Shown: positions 1-8,725 of the stretch, in pieces
Layout: each line of letters opens with the position of its first letter
How positions within the stretch are numbered: position 1 is the stretch's first letter
Assembly: GCF_031458255.1 (NCBI RefSeq)
Contig: NZ_JAVDYC010000001.1
Span: forward strand, 7,077,001 to 7,141,000
Length of the DNA stretch: 64,000 bases
From: Catenuloplanes niger
GTDB taxonomy: Bacteria; Actinomycetota; Actinomycetes; Mycobacteriales; Micromonosporaceae
Reading direction: 5' to 3'
Made by a program: the position numbers and the translations under genes
Notes under the pieces: model-generated
The model's database searches: none
What the model was told of the DNA's origin: nothing
The model's input: only the letters and a program-made list of their open reading frames with translations

Positions 1-1
1 G

Positions 2-658
2 GGCCAGGCCGGCACCGGCGAGCCGAGCTCCGCGCCCGAGCCGCCGCCCGGCTTCGCGCTGCCCCCGGCCGAGATACCGCTGCTCCCCGCGTCCGCGTCG
101 GCGCCGGTGAGCGCGTCCGCCTCCGCCTCGCCGTCCGCCAGCGCCTCGCCGTCCCCGTCACCTACCGGCTCGCCGGTCGCGTCCGTCCCGGCGGCGGCAC
201 CACCGCCGGCCACCACCGGCTCCCCGGCCCGGTCCGCCGGCACCACCGCGCCGGCCGGCCGGGTGAACAGCGGCAACGCCAACATCGCCCAGGGCCGGGC
301 GGCCGGTGCGTCCAGCCAGGAGGGTGCGGCGTGGACCGCGTCCGCCGCGGTCGACGGCGACATGACGTCCCGCTGGAGCAGCCAGCCCGGCGACCCGCAG
401 TGGATCACCGTGGACCTGGGTGAACTGTGGCAGCTCAACACGATCACGCTGTACTGGGAGCACGCGTACGCCACCGCGTACCGGGTCGAGACGTCCCGCG
501 ACGGCGTCACCTGGACCGCCGTCTACAGCACCACCAGCGGTGGCGGCGGCACCGTGCTGATCCCGGCCGGCACCGCACCGGCCCGCTACGTGCGGATGAC
601 CGGCACCGCCCGCAACACCCAGTACGGCTACAGCCTCTTCGAGATCCAGGTGCGCTGA
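2..658 (+). CDS. Discoidin-domain protein, 5' end outside window
   Basis: The frame is open to the left edge, so only the C-terminal part is seen (about 218 residues). A Ser/Ala/Pro-rich linker (roughly the first 80 residues) leads into a C-terminal F5/8 type C (discoidin) fold of about 135 residues, with the family pattern AVDGD..TSRWSS, PQWITVDLG and RYVRMTGTAR. Such domains bind carbohydrate or membrane ligands outside the cell. The same linker-plus-discoidin arrangement ends the gene at 22270, where a membrane helix precedes it, so this is probably a type II membrane protein displaying the domain outside (inference). The stop is 115 bases before the LuxR gene start. The protein's N-terminus and promoter cannot be judged here. 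Confidence 0.85.
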   Translation, partial: GQAGTGEPSSAPEPPPGFALPPAEIPLLPASASAPVSASASASPSASASPSPSPTGSPVASVPAAAPPPATTGSPARSAGTTAPAGRVNSGNANIAQGRAAGASSQEGAAWTASAAVDGDMTSRWSSQPGDPQWITVDLGELWQLNTITLYWEHAYATAYRVETSRDGVTWTAVYSTTSGGGGTVLIPAGTAPARYVRMTGTARNTQYGYSLFEIQVR

Positions 659-699
659 CCGCCCGGGCCGGGCCGCCGATGTGACCACCCCGATTTCCG

Positions 700-725
700 T
701 GAACGGATCCGCCGACCGCCTCGTT
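700..725 (+). promoter_or_regulatory. Candidate ECF-sigma promoter (TGAACG-N16-CGTT)
   Basis: TGAACG at 700-705 and CGTT at 722-725 are separated by exactly 16 bases, 48 bases before the GTG start at 774. The same element with the same spacing occurs before 11782, 14782 and 40172, and as CGAACT-N16-CGTT before 24294. GAAC/CGTT is a usual -35/-10 pair for ECF sigma factors. It also argues against the upstream start at 681, which would lie in front of the promoter. Confidence 0.6.
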
Positions 726-773
726 TGCAAGGCACGGCCGGCGGGGTGTGCCGGCCACGGACGGGGGTGCGGC

Positions 774-3503
774 GTGACAGCACACGGCAGTGACGGCCGG
801 ACACCGCGCCGGCGTGCGCTCCCGGGCCGGGACGCGCAGGTCGGCGCGCTGGACACCGCCCGCCGGGCCGCGGCCGACGGAGGCCGGTTCGTGCTGGTCA
901 CCGGCGCGCCCGGCAGCGGCCGCACCGCGCTGCTGGACACCGCGGCGGAGATCTGGCGCACCGCCGGGATCACCGTGCTCCGGGTGCGCGGCGACGGGTT
1001 CGGCGCGCTGCTGCGGGTGCTTCACGACGAGTGCGAACGCGTCGCCGATCCGCTGCTCGCCGGCCCGCTGTCCACGCTCGGCACGCTCTGCGCGGCCGGC
1101 GACCCGGCCGCGCCCGGCCGGCTTGCCGCGCTCCAGCAGGCGACCGCGGCCGCGGTCGCCCTGGTCGCGCGCCGGGGGCAGACCGTGCTGATCGCGGACG
1201 ACGCCGCACCCGGCCTGAGCGCGGCACTGGCGGCCGCGGTCCGGGACGACTGCCTGGTGGTCGCGTCCACCGGGACCGCGCGCGGCCGGCTCGCCGCACT
1301 CGCGGACACCGTCGTGGACCTGCCGCCGCTGCCCGCCGACGCGGTCCGGAGCATGCTGACCCGCCGGTACGGCGCACCGCCGGACGACGCCGTGCTGCCC
1401 GCGCTGACCACCGCGCTCGGCCCGCTGGCCGGCAATCCCGCCACCGTGTTCGGTACCGCGGACGCGCTCGCGGAGGACGGCCGGCTCACGGTCGTCCGCG
1501 GTGAACTGTGCCTGCACGAGCCGCGGGCGCCGATCGCGCTGCCCGCGGCGCACCCGCTGGTGACCGCGCTGCATGCCCGCGGCCCGGTCGCGGTGCGGCT
1601 GGTCACCATGGCCGCGGTCACCCGGTTCGGCCTGGACGACCTGCCGGTCTTCGCGGACGCCACGCTCGGCGACCTGGACCGGTACGGCGAGACCGTCGAC
1701 GCGCTGGTCCGCGCCGGCGTGCTGGCCGACGGCCCGGGCGGCGCCGTCGAGCCCCGGTGCCCCGCGCTCGCCGCCCGGCTGATCGCGGACGCCGGCCCGG
1801 ACACGGTGGCCCGCCTGCATCGCGCGTACGCGGCCGCGATGTTCCGCCGCGCCGGGTCCGGGGCCGGCGCGGACCGGGCCACCCTGGCCGACCACGTCAG
1901 CTCCGCGGGCATGTCGATCCCGGCCGACCGGCGGACCGCGGAGCAGCTGGCCGCGACCGCGGACGAGGCCGTCGACCGGCAACCGGACCGGGCCGCGGAC
2001 TGGCTGCTGGCCGCGCTCCGGCACGCCGACGGCGACCGGGAGGCCGACGAGATCCTGGCCCGGCTGCTGCGCCTGCTGGTCCGCACCGGCCGGTTCACCA
2101 GGCTGGCCGAGGTGGTGCGGACCGCGGCGCCGGCCGGCCGGCACCCCGACCTGGCCGTGGCCGCCGCGTTGGCCGCGATCCACACCGGACGGCCGGTGCC
2201 GGACGGCGTCGCCGCGCTGCCCGGCGGCGAGCTGATGGCCCGGCTCGCCCACAGCTGGCTGCCCGGCACGGCCCCGGCGCCGGCCGGCCCGCCGACCCGG
2301 TCCGGCACCGGCCCGGAACTGGTCCGCGCCGACGAACTGCTGCTGGTGTCGCAGGCGATGAGCGGCGGCCTGGACGCGACCGCCGTGCCCACCGAGCACG
2401 CCGACGCGCTGCTGACCGCCGGCGCGGCCGGTGACCTCGCCGGCGTGCTGGGCCTCGTGCTCGGCGAGCACCGGTACGGCACGCCGGTCGACGGGCCGAT
2501 CGCCGCCTATCACCGGATGCACGTCCGGAACGCCCGCGGTGACCTGCCCGCCGTCGTCTCCGCCGCCCGCGAGGCGGACCTGGCCGGCGCGCTGCCACCC
2601 ACGCTCGGGCACATCGCCCGGCTCTGGGGCGCCGAGGCGCTCGCGTTGCAGGGCCGGGCCGAGGAGGCGGTGGCCTGGTGGCGGTCGGTGCCGGACGAGG
2701 CGCCCGTCGCGGCGCTGCGCTGGTGGGCGGCGAACGGCCCGGCGGGCGAGCCACGCACCGCGGACGAGGCTGCCCGGCGGCTGCGGGAGGCGCGGCGGGC
2801 GTACCGGCGCCAGCGGGAGTTCGGTGGCGCGCTCGGCGTCGCGCACCTGATCACCCGGGCGTCCGCGCTGGCCGGCCGGTTCGGGCTGGCCGCCGAGTCC
2901 GCCGAGTGGGTGGCGACCGCGGCGGCGGACGCGACCGGGGACCTGCGCCGGGTCAGCACGTCGACGCTGCTGCTGGCGCGCGCGTTCACCGGCGACGAGG
3001 ACGCCGCCGCCGTCGCGGCCGGCCGGGTCCGGGCGGGCGGCGACCGGGTCGCGCTGGCACTGACCACGCTCGCGGTCGGCCGGGCCGTCACCGACCCACG
3101 CCCGTGGCTGCTGGAGGCGCGGGCCGCGGCGGAGGCGGCCGGTTCGCCGTGGCTGCGGTCCGCGGTCGCCGCCGCCATGCGCGAGCGCGGTGTGCGCCGG
3201 CCCCGGGCCCGCGCACCGCAGCCCGCGTTCAGCGCGACCGAACGCGAGATCGTCGGCCTGATCCGGCAGGGCCGGACGAACCGGCAGATCGCGGCGCAGG
3301 TCCGGATGAGCGAGAAGACCATCGAGAACTACCTGACCCGGCTGTTCGCGCGCACCGGCTGCCGGTCCCGGGTCGAGCTGGCCGCGGTCGGTCTCGCCCC
3401 GGACGGCCCGGTCCGGGGCGGCCTGGTTCCGGCCGGTCCGGTCCCGGCCGGCCTGGTTCCGGGCGGCCCGGTCGCGGGCGGGGGAGCGGAGCGCGGCCGG
3501 TGA
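774..3503 (+). CDS. LAL-type LuxR family transcriptional regulator (first of a coupled pair)
   Basis: 909-residue ATP-dependent LuxR regulator of the LAL class, a cytoplasmic DNA-binding protein. The Walker A motif GAPGSGRT lies at about residues 44-51 and a Walker B-like strand (TVLIADDA) at about 140. A long helical, TPR-like middle follows, then a C-terminal LuxR helix-turn-helix at about 818-875 (FSATEREIV, MSEKTIENYLTRLF). A Gly/Pro/Val-rich tail of about 35 residues follows the HTH, which is unusual. GTG at 774 is chosen because it has a purine-rich site (acgggggt) before it and because a candidate ECF promoter lies at 700-725. The stop overlaps the next gene's GTG by four bases, so the two regulators are translationally coupled and may act together. 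The ligand and targets are unknown; the surrounding envelope cluster is the obvious candidate. Confidence 0.9.
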   Translation: MTAHGSDGRTPRRRALPGRDAQVGALDTARRAAADGGRFVLVTGAPGSGRTALLDTAAEIWRTAGITVLRVRGDGFGALLRVLHDECERVADPLLAGPLSTLGTLCAAGDPAAPGRLAALQQATAAAVALVARRGQTVLIADDAAPGLSAALAAAVRDDCLVVASTGTARGRLAALADTVVDLPPLPADAVRSMLTRRYGAPPDDAVLPALTTALGPLAGNPATVFGTADALAEDGRLTVVRGELCLHEPRAPIALPAAHPLVTALHARGPVAVRLVTMAAVTRFGLDDLPVFADATLGDLDRYGETVDALVRAGVLADGPGGAVEPRCPALAARLIADAGPDTVARLHRAYAAAMFRRAGSGAGADRATLADHVSSAGMSIPADRRTAEQLAATADEAVDRQPDRAADWLLAALRHADGDREADEILARLLRLLVRTGRFTRLAEVVRTAAPAGRHPDLAVAAALAAIHTGRPVPDGVAALPGGELMARLAHSWLPGTAPAPAGPPTRSGTGPELVRADELLLVSQAMSGGLDATAVPTEHADALLTAGAAGDLAGVLGLVLGEHRYGTPVDGPIAAYHRMHVRNARGDLPAVVSAAREADLAGALPPTLGHIARLWGAEALALQGRAEEAVAWWRSVPDEAPVAALRWWAANGPAGEPRTADEAARRLREARRAYRRQREFGGALGVAHLITRASALAGRFGLAAESAEWVATAAADATGDLRRVSTSTLLLARAFTGDEDAAAVAAGRVRAGGDRVALALTTLAVGRAVTDPRPWLLEARAAAEAAGSPWLRSAVAAAMRERGVRRPRARAPQPAFSATEREIVGLIRQGRTNRQIAAQVRMSEKTIENYLTRLFARTGCRSRVELAAVGLAPDGPVRGGLVPAGPVPAGLVPGGPVAGGGAERGR

Positions 3504-6235
3504 CCACCCCGATCGATCCGGCCGGGTACGCGCTGACGCTGCTCACGGGGCCGCAGGGCATCGGCCGGTCGCGCGCCCTCCGTGCCGTGCGCGACGCCAC
3601 GGCCGCCGCCGGCCGCCGGGTGCTGGAGCTGCGGCTGTCGCCCGAGGACCGGCACGAACCCTGGTACCTGGCCGGCCGGCTGCTCACCGCGCTGACCCCG
3701 GCCCCGGCCGGCCAGGTGGCCCGGGCGCGCCCCGGCTCGGCGGCCCCGGCGGTCACCGGCCCGGCGGCCCGGGCGGGCACCGGTGCGGCGGCCCGGGCGC
3801 GTACCGGCGTGGTGGAACCGCCGGCCGCCGCGCTCACCCGGGCGCTGCGCGCGCACCCCGGCCTGACCGTTCTCGTCGACGACGCCCAGTGGGCCGACCC
3901 GGAGTCGGCGACCGCGTTGCTCGGCGCGCTGCCGGACGTGGCCCGCACGCCCGTCCGCTGGGTCGCCACGCTGCGCACCGGCCCGCCGCCCGCTCCCGGG
4001 CCGGCGGCCACGTTCGCGCGACTGCGCGCGGCCGGACTGGCCCAGGCGGTGCCGCTGCGGCCGCTGTCCCCGGCCGAGTCCGACGCGCTGCTGCTCCGGC
4101 TGCTCGGCGCTGCGCCGGACGACACGCTGCGCACCGTGCTGCGCCGGTTCGGCCGGGGCCGGCCGGCCGCGCTGATCGCCGCGGTCGAGGGCTACCGGGA
4201 CCTGGTCCGGGTGGTGGACCGGCGCGCCTACCTGACCGACCCGACCGCGGCGCCGCGCCTGCCGGACGGCCACGCCCTGCTCCGGCCGGTCCACGACCTG
4301 CCGGCGGAGACCCGCGCGGTGGCCCGGGCGCTCGCGGTGCTGGACGTGCTGGAGGGGGACGTACCGGCGCTGATCGGAGCCGCGTGTGATCTTCCGGTGC
4401 CGCGGGTGCACGCGCACCTGGCGGCGCTCCGCGACGAGGGACTCGCCCGCGAGCACCGGCGCGGCTGGCGGATCGCGACCGCGCCGCTGGCCGTGGCGCT
4501 GACCGGTGCGCTCGGCCCGTTCGAGCGGCGGCGGCTGGCCCGGGTCGCGGTGGAGGCGATCCGGCGCGGCGAGGCGGTCAGCGGCCGCCCCGGGTTCCTG
4601 CCGGACCAGGTCGCCGCCGCCGGCACGCTGCTCGACCCGGAGCCGGCCCGGCTGCTGCTGCGCGCGCATGCCGTCGCCGCGACCGGGCGTGCCCCGGAGG
4701 CCGCGGCCCGCTGGTGGGCCGGTGTGGCGCGGCTCAGCGACGACCCGGGGGACCGGGCCGAGGCGGAGCAGGCCCGGGCCGTCGCCGACCTGCTCCTCGG
4801 CCGGTACGACGCGACCCGCGCCGCGATGCGCCGGCAGCTGGCCGACCACGCCGTGCTGCCGCCGATGGTCCGCCAGCAGGCCGAACAGCTGGCGCTGATC
4901 GGTGCCCGAGCCGCCCGGGACACGGACGAGGTGCGGCGTACCGCCCGCGGCGAGCCCGGCTGGCCCGGCGGCCCGCGACCGACCCCGGTCACCCGGGCCG
5001 GCGCGCTGACCATGCTGGACCGCTGGACCGAGGCGACACGGGTGCTCACCGCTGCCGCGCCGTCCGCCACCGCCGCGGAGAACGTCGCCGCGGAGAACGC
5101 GGTCGTGCAGATCGCGGCCGTCACCGGCGTCCTGCCCACCGGTGTCCTGCGCACCGGCATCCGGCACACCGGCGTCCGTGAACCCGCACGCCCCGAACCG
5201 GACGCGCCGCCGGCCTGGACCCGGCGCCACCGGGCCGGCACCGCGATGAACCGCTTCCGGCTCGCCGCGATCGCCGGCGACCTGACCGGCGCGGAACGGG
5301 CGCTGGCCGACGCGGACCTCACCGCGGACGTGCTGTCACCGCCCGACCGGACGCTGCACCGTTGGCGGGCCGGGCGGTGGGACGAGGCGCTGGACGGCGC
5401 CCGGTTCAGCATCGCCACCGATCTCACCCTGGTCTTCCACCCGTCACAGTCCACGTTGCACCGGGTCGCCGCCGAGGTGCTGCTCGCGCGCGGCTGGCCG
5501 GCCCGGGCCCGCGTGCTGCTGGACAACGCCCGCGCGGACGCCGCCCCGCTGCCGCACCTGCTGGCACCGGCCACCGCGGAGCTGGAGTGGATCGTCGGGG
5601 ACCCGGCCGCGGCCGCGCGGACCATCGACGCCGCGCTGGCCGAGGCCGCGGAGCTGGGCGTGGTGATCGGCGTCGACGAGCTGCGGCTGGCCGCCACCGA
5701 GCTGGCGGCGGCCCGCGGCGACGCGAGCGCGGCCACCGCGGCCGCGCTCGCCGTGCCGGCGCCGGACAGCGCCGCCGGTGAGCTGCGCGCCGCCACCGCC
5801 GCGATGATCGCGCACCGGGACGCGGCCCGGGCGGACGCCGTGCTCACGCTGGCCCGCCGGACCGGCCAGCCGTACGAGCTGGCCCGCACGATCGAACGGG
5901 TGGTCCGCTGGACCGGCCGGCGCCCCGAGCTGCTCGCCGAGGCCTACGACCTGCTCGGCGCGCTCGGCGCGATCCTGCACCGGTCCCGGATCCGGCAGGC
6001 CATGCGCGACCACGGCGTCACGGTCCCCGGCCGCGCGGAGACGCTGGCCGAGAGCGAGCGGCTGCTGGCCGCACTGGTCGCCGAGGGACTGTCCAACCGG
6101 GAACTGGCCGCCGCCACGCAGAGCAGCGCGAAGAGCGTCGAGGGCCGGCTGTCCCGGCTGTTCACCCGCACCGGGTACCGCTCCCGGGCCGAACTGGCCG
6201 CGGCCGTGCTCAACGGCGACCACCGGATCGGCTGA
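3500..6235 (+). CDS. LAL-type LuxR family transcriptional regulator (second of a coupled pair)
   Basis: 911 residues with the same architecture as the gene before it. Walker A is GPQGIGRS at about residues 17-24 and Walker B is TVLVDDAQW near 120. A helical middle is followed by a C-terminal LuxR HTH at about 850-905 (GLSNRELAAATQSS, VEGRLSRLF). The frame is open far upstream, but GTG at 3500 is chosen because GTGA overlaps the preceding stop and coding similarity begins there. Residues about 70-105 are an Ala/Gly/Arg-rich insert in the ATPase domain. The stop is only three bases from the stop of the convergent gene at 6239, leaving no room for a separate terminator. It probably functions as a partner or paralogue of the first regulator (inference). 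Confidence 0.88.
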   Translation: MTTPIDPAGYALTLLTGPQGIGRSRALRAVRDATAAAGRRVLELRLSPEDRHEPWYLAGRLLTALTPAPAGQVARARPGSAAPAVTGPAARAGTGAAARARTGVVEPPAAALTRALRAHPGLTVLVDDAQWADPESATALLGALPDVARTPVRWVATLRTGPPPAPGPAATFARLRAAGLAQAVPLRPLSPAESDALLLRLLGAAPDDTLRTVLRRFGRGRPAALIAAVEGYRDLVRVVDRRAYLTDPTAAPRLPDGHALLRPVHDLPAETRAVARALAVLDVLEGDVPALIGAACDLPVPRVHAHLAALRDEGLAREHRRGWRIATAPLAVALTGALGPFERRRLARVAVEAIRRGEAVSGRPGFLPDQVAAAGTLLDPEPARLLLRAHAVAATGRAPEAAARWWAGVARLSDDPGDRAEAEQARAVADLLLGRYDATRAAMRRQLADHAVLPPMVRQQAEQLALIGARAARDTDEVRRTARGEPGWPGGPRPTPVTRAGALTMLDRWTEATRVLTAAAPSATAAENVAAENAVVQIAAVTGVLPTGVLRTGIRHTGVREPARPEPDAPPAWTRRHRAGTAMNRFRLAAIAGDLTGAERALADADLTADVLSPPDRTLHRWRAGRWDEALDGARFSIATDLTLVFHPSQSTLHRVAAEVLLARGWPARARVLLDNARADAAPLPHLLAPATAELEWIVGDPAAAARTIDAALAEAAELGVVIGVDELRLAATELAAARGDASAATAAALAVPAPDSAAGELRAATAAMIAHRDAARADAVLTLARRTGQPYELARTIERVVRWTGRRPELLAEAYDLLGALGAILHRSRIRQAMRDHGVTVPGRAETLAESERLLAALVAEGLSNRELAAATQSSAKSVEGRLSRLFTRTGYRSRAELAAAVLNGDHRIG

Positions 6236-6238
6236 CGG

Positions 6239-8647
6239 TCACGGCCCCGGCGTGAGCAGGCTGGCCAGCGGCAGGTCGATGCCCTTCGCCGAGTGCTTCC
6301 ACCGCTCGTTCTCCACCTGCAGCACCTGGTCGACCCGGGTCCGTTCCCAGGACCGCTTCGGCAGCAGCAGCGACACGCCCGCGGCGACCAGCTCCGGCAG
6401 CCGGGACCGCACCGAGGTCAGCCCGACCAGCCCGGTCGCGCTGGCGGTCACGTCGATCGCCCGGTTCGCCGGCACCTGGACGTGCACCAGCCGGTGCCCG
6501 GCCCGCACCGCCGGGCGCTTCGGGTGCAGCGGCAGGAAGTCGCCCTCCGGCTTCTCCGGCAGCAGCGCCCACGCGCCACCGCCGCGATCCGACTTCGGCC
6601 AGGTCACCACGTCGTTGGGCAGCCCCTCGGTGCCGTGCCGGGCACCCGTGCAGCGCAGCACGACCGGGTTCTCCGGCAGCTCCGCGTGCTCGACCGGCCG
6701 GCCGTCCTCGTCGATCCGGTACCCGGCGGACAGCCGTGCCTGGTCCAGCCACCCGGCCGGCAGCAGGAACGTGCCGCTCTCCGCGGCCAGATGCTTCAGA
6801 TCCGCCGGTACGTCCTCCACCCGGCCCAGGTCGACCGCGGCCCCGGCCTCGACCCGCAGGCAGAGCAGGTGCTTCTGCGGGTTGTCCCGGGCCAGCCGCT
6901 CGCCGTCCAGCGCACCCATCAGGAACAGGTTCGCCGAGGGTACGCCCTCCACCGCGACCCGCTGCGGCGTCCACGCGCACGTCACCCACAACCGGATCGG
7001 TTCCGCGTTCACCTCCGGCAGGTCCGGCAGCCAGCGCACCCCGTGCCGGCGGCTGCCCCGGCCGGGCACGGTCAGCGACGGGCGCGGGCTCGGTGCGGGC
7101 AGCACCCGCTCCGGCGGCGGCACCACCGCCATCGGCTCCGGCACCGTCACGACCGGCGTGGCCGCCGACGACGCCGGGTGCCGCCGGCGCGGGATCAGCC
7201 AGCCGTCGTCGTTGCGCCAGCGGCCGGTCTCCTCCGCGGTGCCCGGCTTCCCGGCCCGCAGCCAGCGCGCCGGGCGCAGCTGCTCGTCCACGGCCCGGGG
7301 CAGACCGTCCCGGACCACCACGGTCGCGCCCGGCGGCAGCGACCAGATCTCCACGCCCAGCTCCGGTTCCAGCAGGGCCAGGTGGCCGCGCAGGCCGCTC
7401 GCCCGCTCCGGCAGCACCGGCGTGACCAGCAGCAGGTCCTCGCCCGCCCAGCCGGAACCCGCCAGCAGCGCCCGCAGCTCGGCCACGCCGACCGCGAGGT
7501 TGCTGCCGTCGGCGTAGCGCAGCGCCAGCCGGCCGTCGTCCAGCACGGTCAGGTCGATCAGCGCGGTGCCCGGCTCCGCGGTCAGGTCCGCGTACCGCTC
7601 GCGCAGCGCGTCCTCCGGCTGCCGACCGGTGCTGATCAGCGACACCCCGCCGGCGGCCAGCACCGCCGGCCCGCCCCGCGGCACCAGCCGCCCGTCCCGG
7701 TCGGTGGTGAACCGGCCGGTCTCCGGCGCGTCCGGCGGCCGGAACGCGGCCCACCGGGACACGGCACCGGACCGGTCCCGGGCGGCCAGGTCACGCGAGC
7801 CACGCAGCAGCACCGCCTCGTCGCCGGGCGCGGGCGCCCACACGGTCGCGCCGGTCGCCTCCGCCAGCGCGGCCATCTCGGCCTCCAGGTGCGTCCGGTT
7901 CGCCTCGTCCTCCGGCCAGCGCATCCACAGCCGCAGGTCGCCGCCGTAGAGGTAGATCGAGGAGAGCGCGGCCGCGACGTCCCGGCCGGTGTAGCGGCTC
8001 CGCGTCGACGCGCCCGGCCGGTACGTGGACAGCCGGAACCCGCCGTCCCGCGTCGCCAACGCCACCGTGACCAGGTCCGGGTGTCCCACGCCGAGCCGGG
8101 CGGCCGCGGCCCGGCGGACCACGAAGTCCTCCCGGTTCGCGAACTCCAGCCCGCCCGGCAACGGCAGCGTCGCCAGCCCGGCCCGGGGCAGCACCAGGCC
8201 GCCGGCCAGGTCGAACCAGCCGGGCAGCGTGGTCGCCAACCGGGCCGGCTGGACCAGCTTCCAGTCGACCACCTCGCCGCTGACCCGGTCGACCGGCACC
8301 GCCTCCGCGTGCGTACCGCCCGGGCCGGGCAGCCGCTCCACCGTCGCACCGGTCGGTGTCACCAGGATGTCGCAGTCGAGCGCGTCCGCGACCCGGCTCA
8401 GCAGCTTCGCGCTGCGCGCGCCGTCGTCGACCAGCACCCGAAGATCCTTCCCGGGTACGGCGCACTCCTGCGCGTAGTCGGTCAGCTCCTCCGCGGTCAG
8501 CGCGGTCCCGGGCGCCTCCGGCCGGGCCAGCCCGCCGTCCCCGGTCCGCACCAGGACCAGGTCGCACAGGCCGTCCACCGGCGTCGGCGGGTCCACGGCC
8601 GGGTGCTCCGGCACGGGATCGGGCATCGGCTGTCGGCTGGCTCGCAA
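6239..8647 (-). CDS. Large repeat-built protein of unknown function
   Basis: 802 residues with no signal peptide or membrane helix recognised. I cannot assign a function. It is built from internal repeats of about 165-175 residues, each centred on a segment such as VADALDCDILVTPTG (about residue 96), LAEATGATVWAPAPG (about 272) and LEPELGVEIWSLPPG (about 435). Similar segments recur in large actinomycete secreted and polymorphic-toxin proteins (from memory, not tested). The gene at 20160 is built from comparable units. A TTG start with GAGGAC five bases upstream gives 802 residues; an ATG seven codons later is the alternative. It lies 78 bases downstream of the LysM-like membrane protein gene on the same strand and is probably cotranscribed with it. 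Confidence 0.75.
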   Translation of the reverse strand: MRASRQPMPDPVPEHPAVDPPTPVDGLCDLVLVRTGDGGLARPEAPGTALTAEELTDYAQECAVPGKDLRVLVDDGARSAKLLSRVADALDCDILVTPTGATVERLPGPGGTHAEAVPVDRVSGEVVDWKLVQPARLATTLPGWFDLAGGLVLPRAGLATLPLPGGLEFANREDFVVRRAAAARLGVGHPDLVTVALATRDGGFRLSTYRPGASTRSRYTGRDVAAALSSIYLYGGDLRLWMRWPEDEANRTHLEAEMAALAEATGATVWAPAPGDEAVLLRGSRDLAARDRSGAVSRWAAFRPPDAPETGRFTTDRDGRLVPRGGPAVLAAGGVSLISTGRQPEDALRERYADLTAEPGTALIDLTVLDDGRLALRYADGSNLAVGVAELRALLAGSGWAGEDLLLVTPVLPERASGLRGHLALLEPELGVEIWSLPPGATVVVRDGLPRAVDEQLRPARWLRAGKPGTAEETGRWRNDDGWLIPRRRHPASSAATPVVTVPEPMAVVPPPERVLPAPSPRPSLTVPGRGSRRHGVRWLPDLPEVNAEPIRLWVTCAWTPQRVAVEGVPSANLFLMGALDGERLARDNPQKHLLCLRVEAGAAVDLGRVEDVPADLKHLAAESGTFLLPAGWLDQARLSAGYRIDEDGRPVEHAELPENPVVLRCTGARHGTEGLPNDVVTWPKSDRGGGAWALLPEKPEGDFLPLHPKRPAVRAGHRLVHVQVPANRAIDVTASATGLVGLTSVRSRLPELVAAGVSLLLPKRSWERTRVDQVLQVENERWKHSAKGIDLPLASLLTPGP

Positions 8648-8725
8648 ACCGTCCTCGCTGTCCTGGGTTCCGGGGTGTTCATCGCGGGTCGTTCAGGCGC
8701 CGGCTCGGTCCGCGCCGGACGGTCC

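Noticed and set aside
681-773. Upstream start for the first LAL gene
   Set aside because: The stretch lacks family sequence and contains the candidate promoter; GTG at 774 has a ribosome site.
507-2846. 779-residue minus-strand open frame opposite the first LAL gene
   Set aside because: Gln/Arg/Gly-rich composition without domains; it is the antisense shadow of a GC-rich gene.
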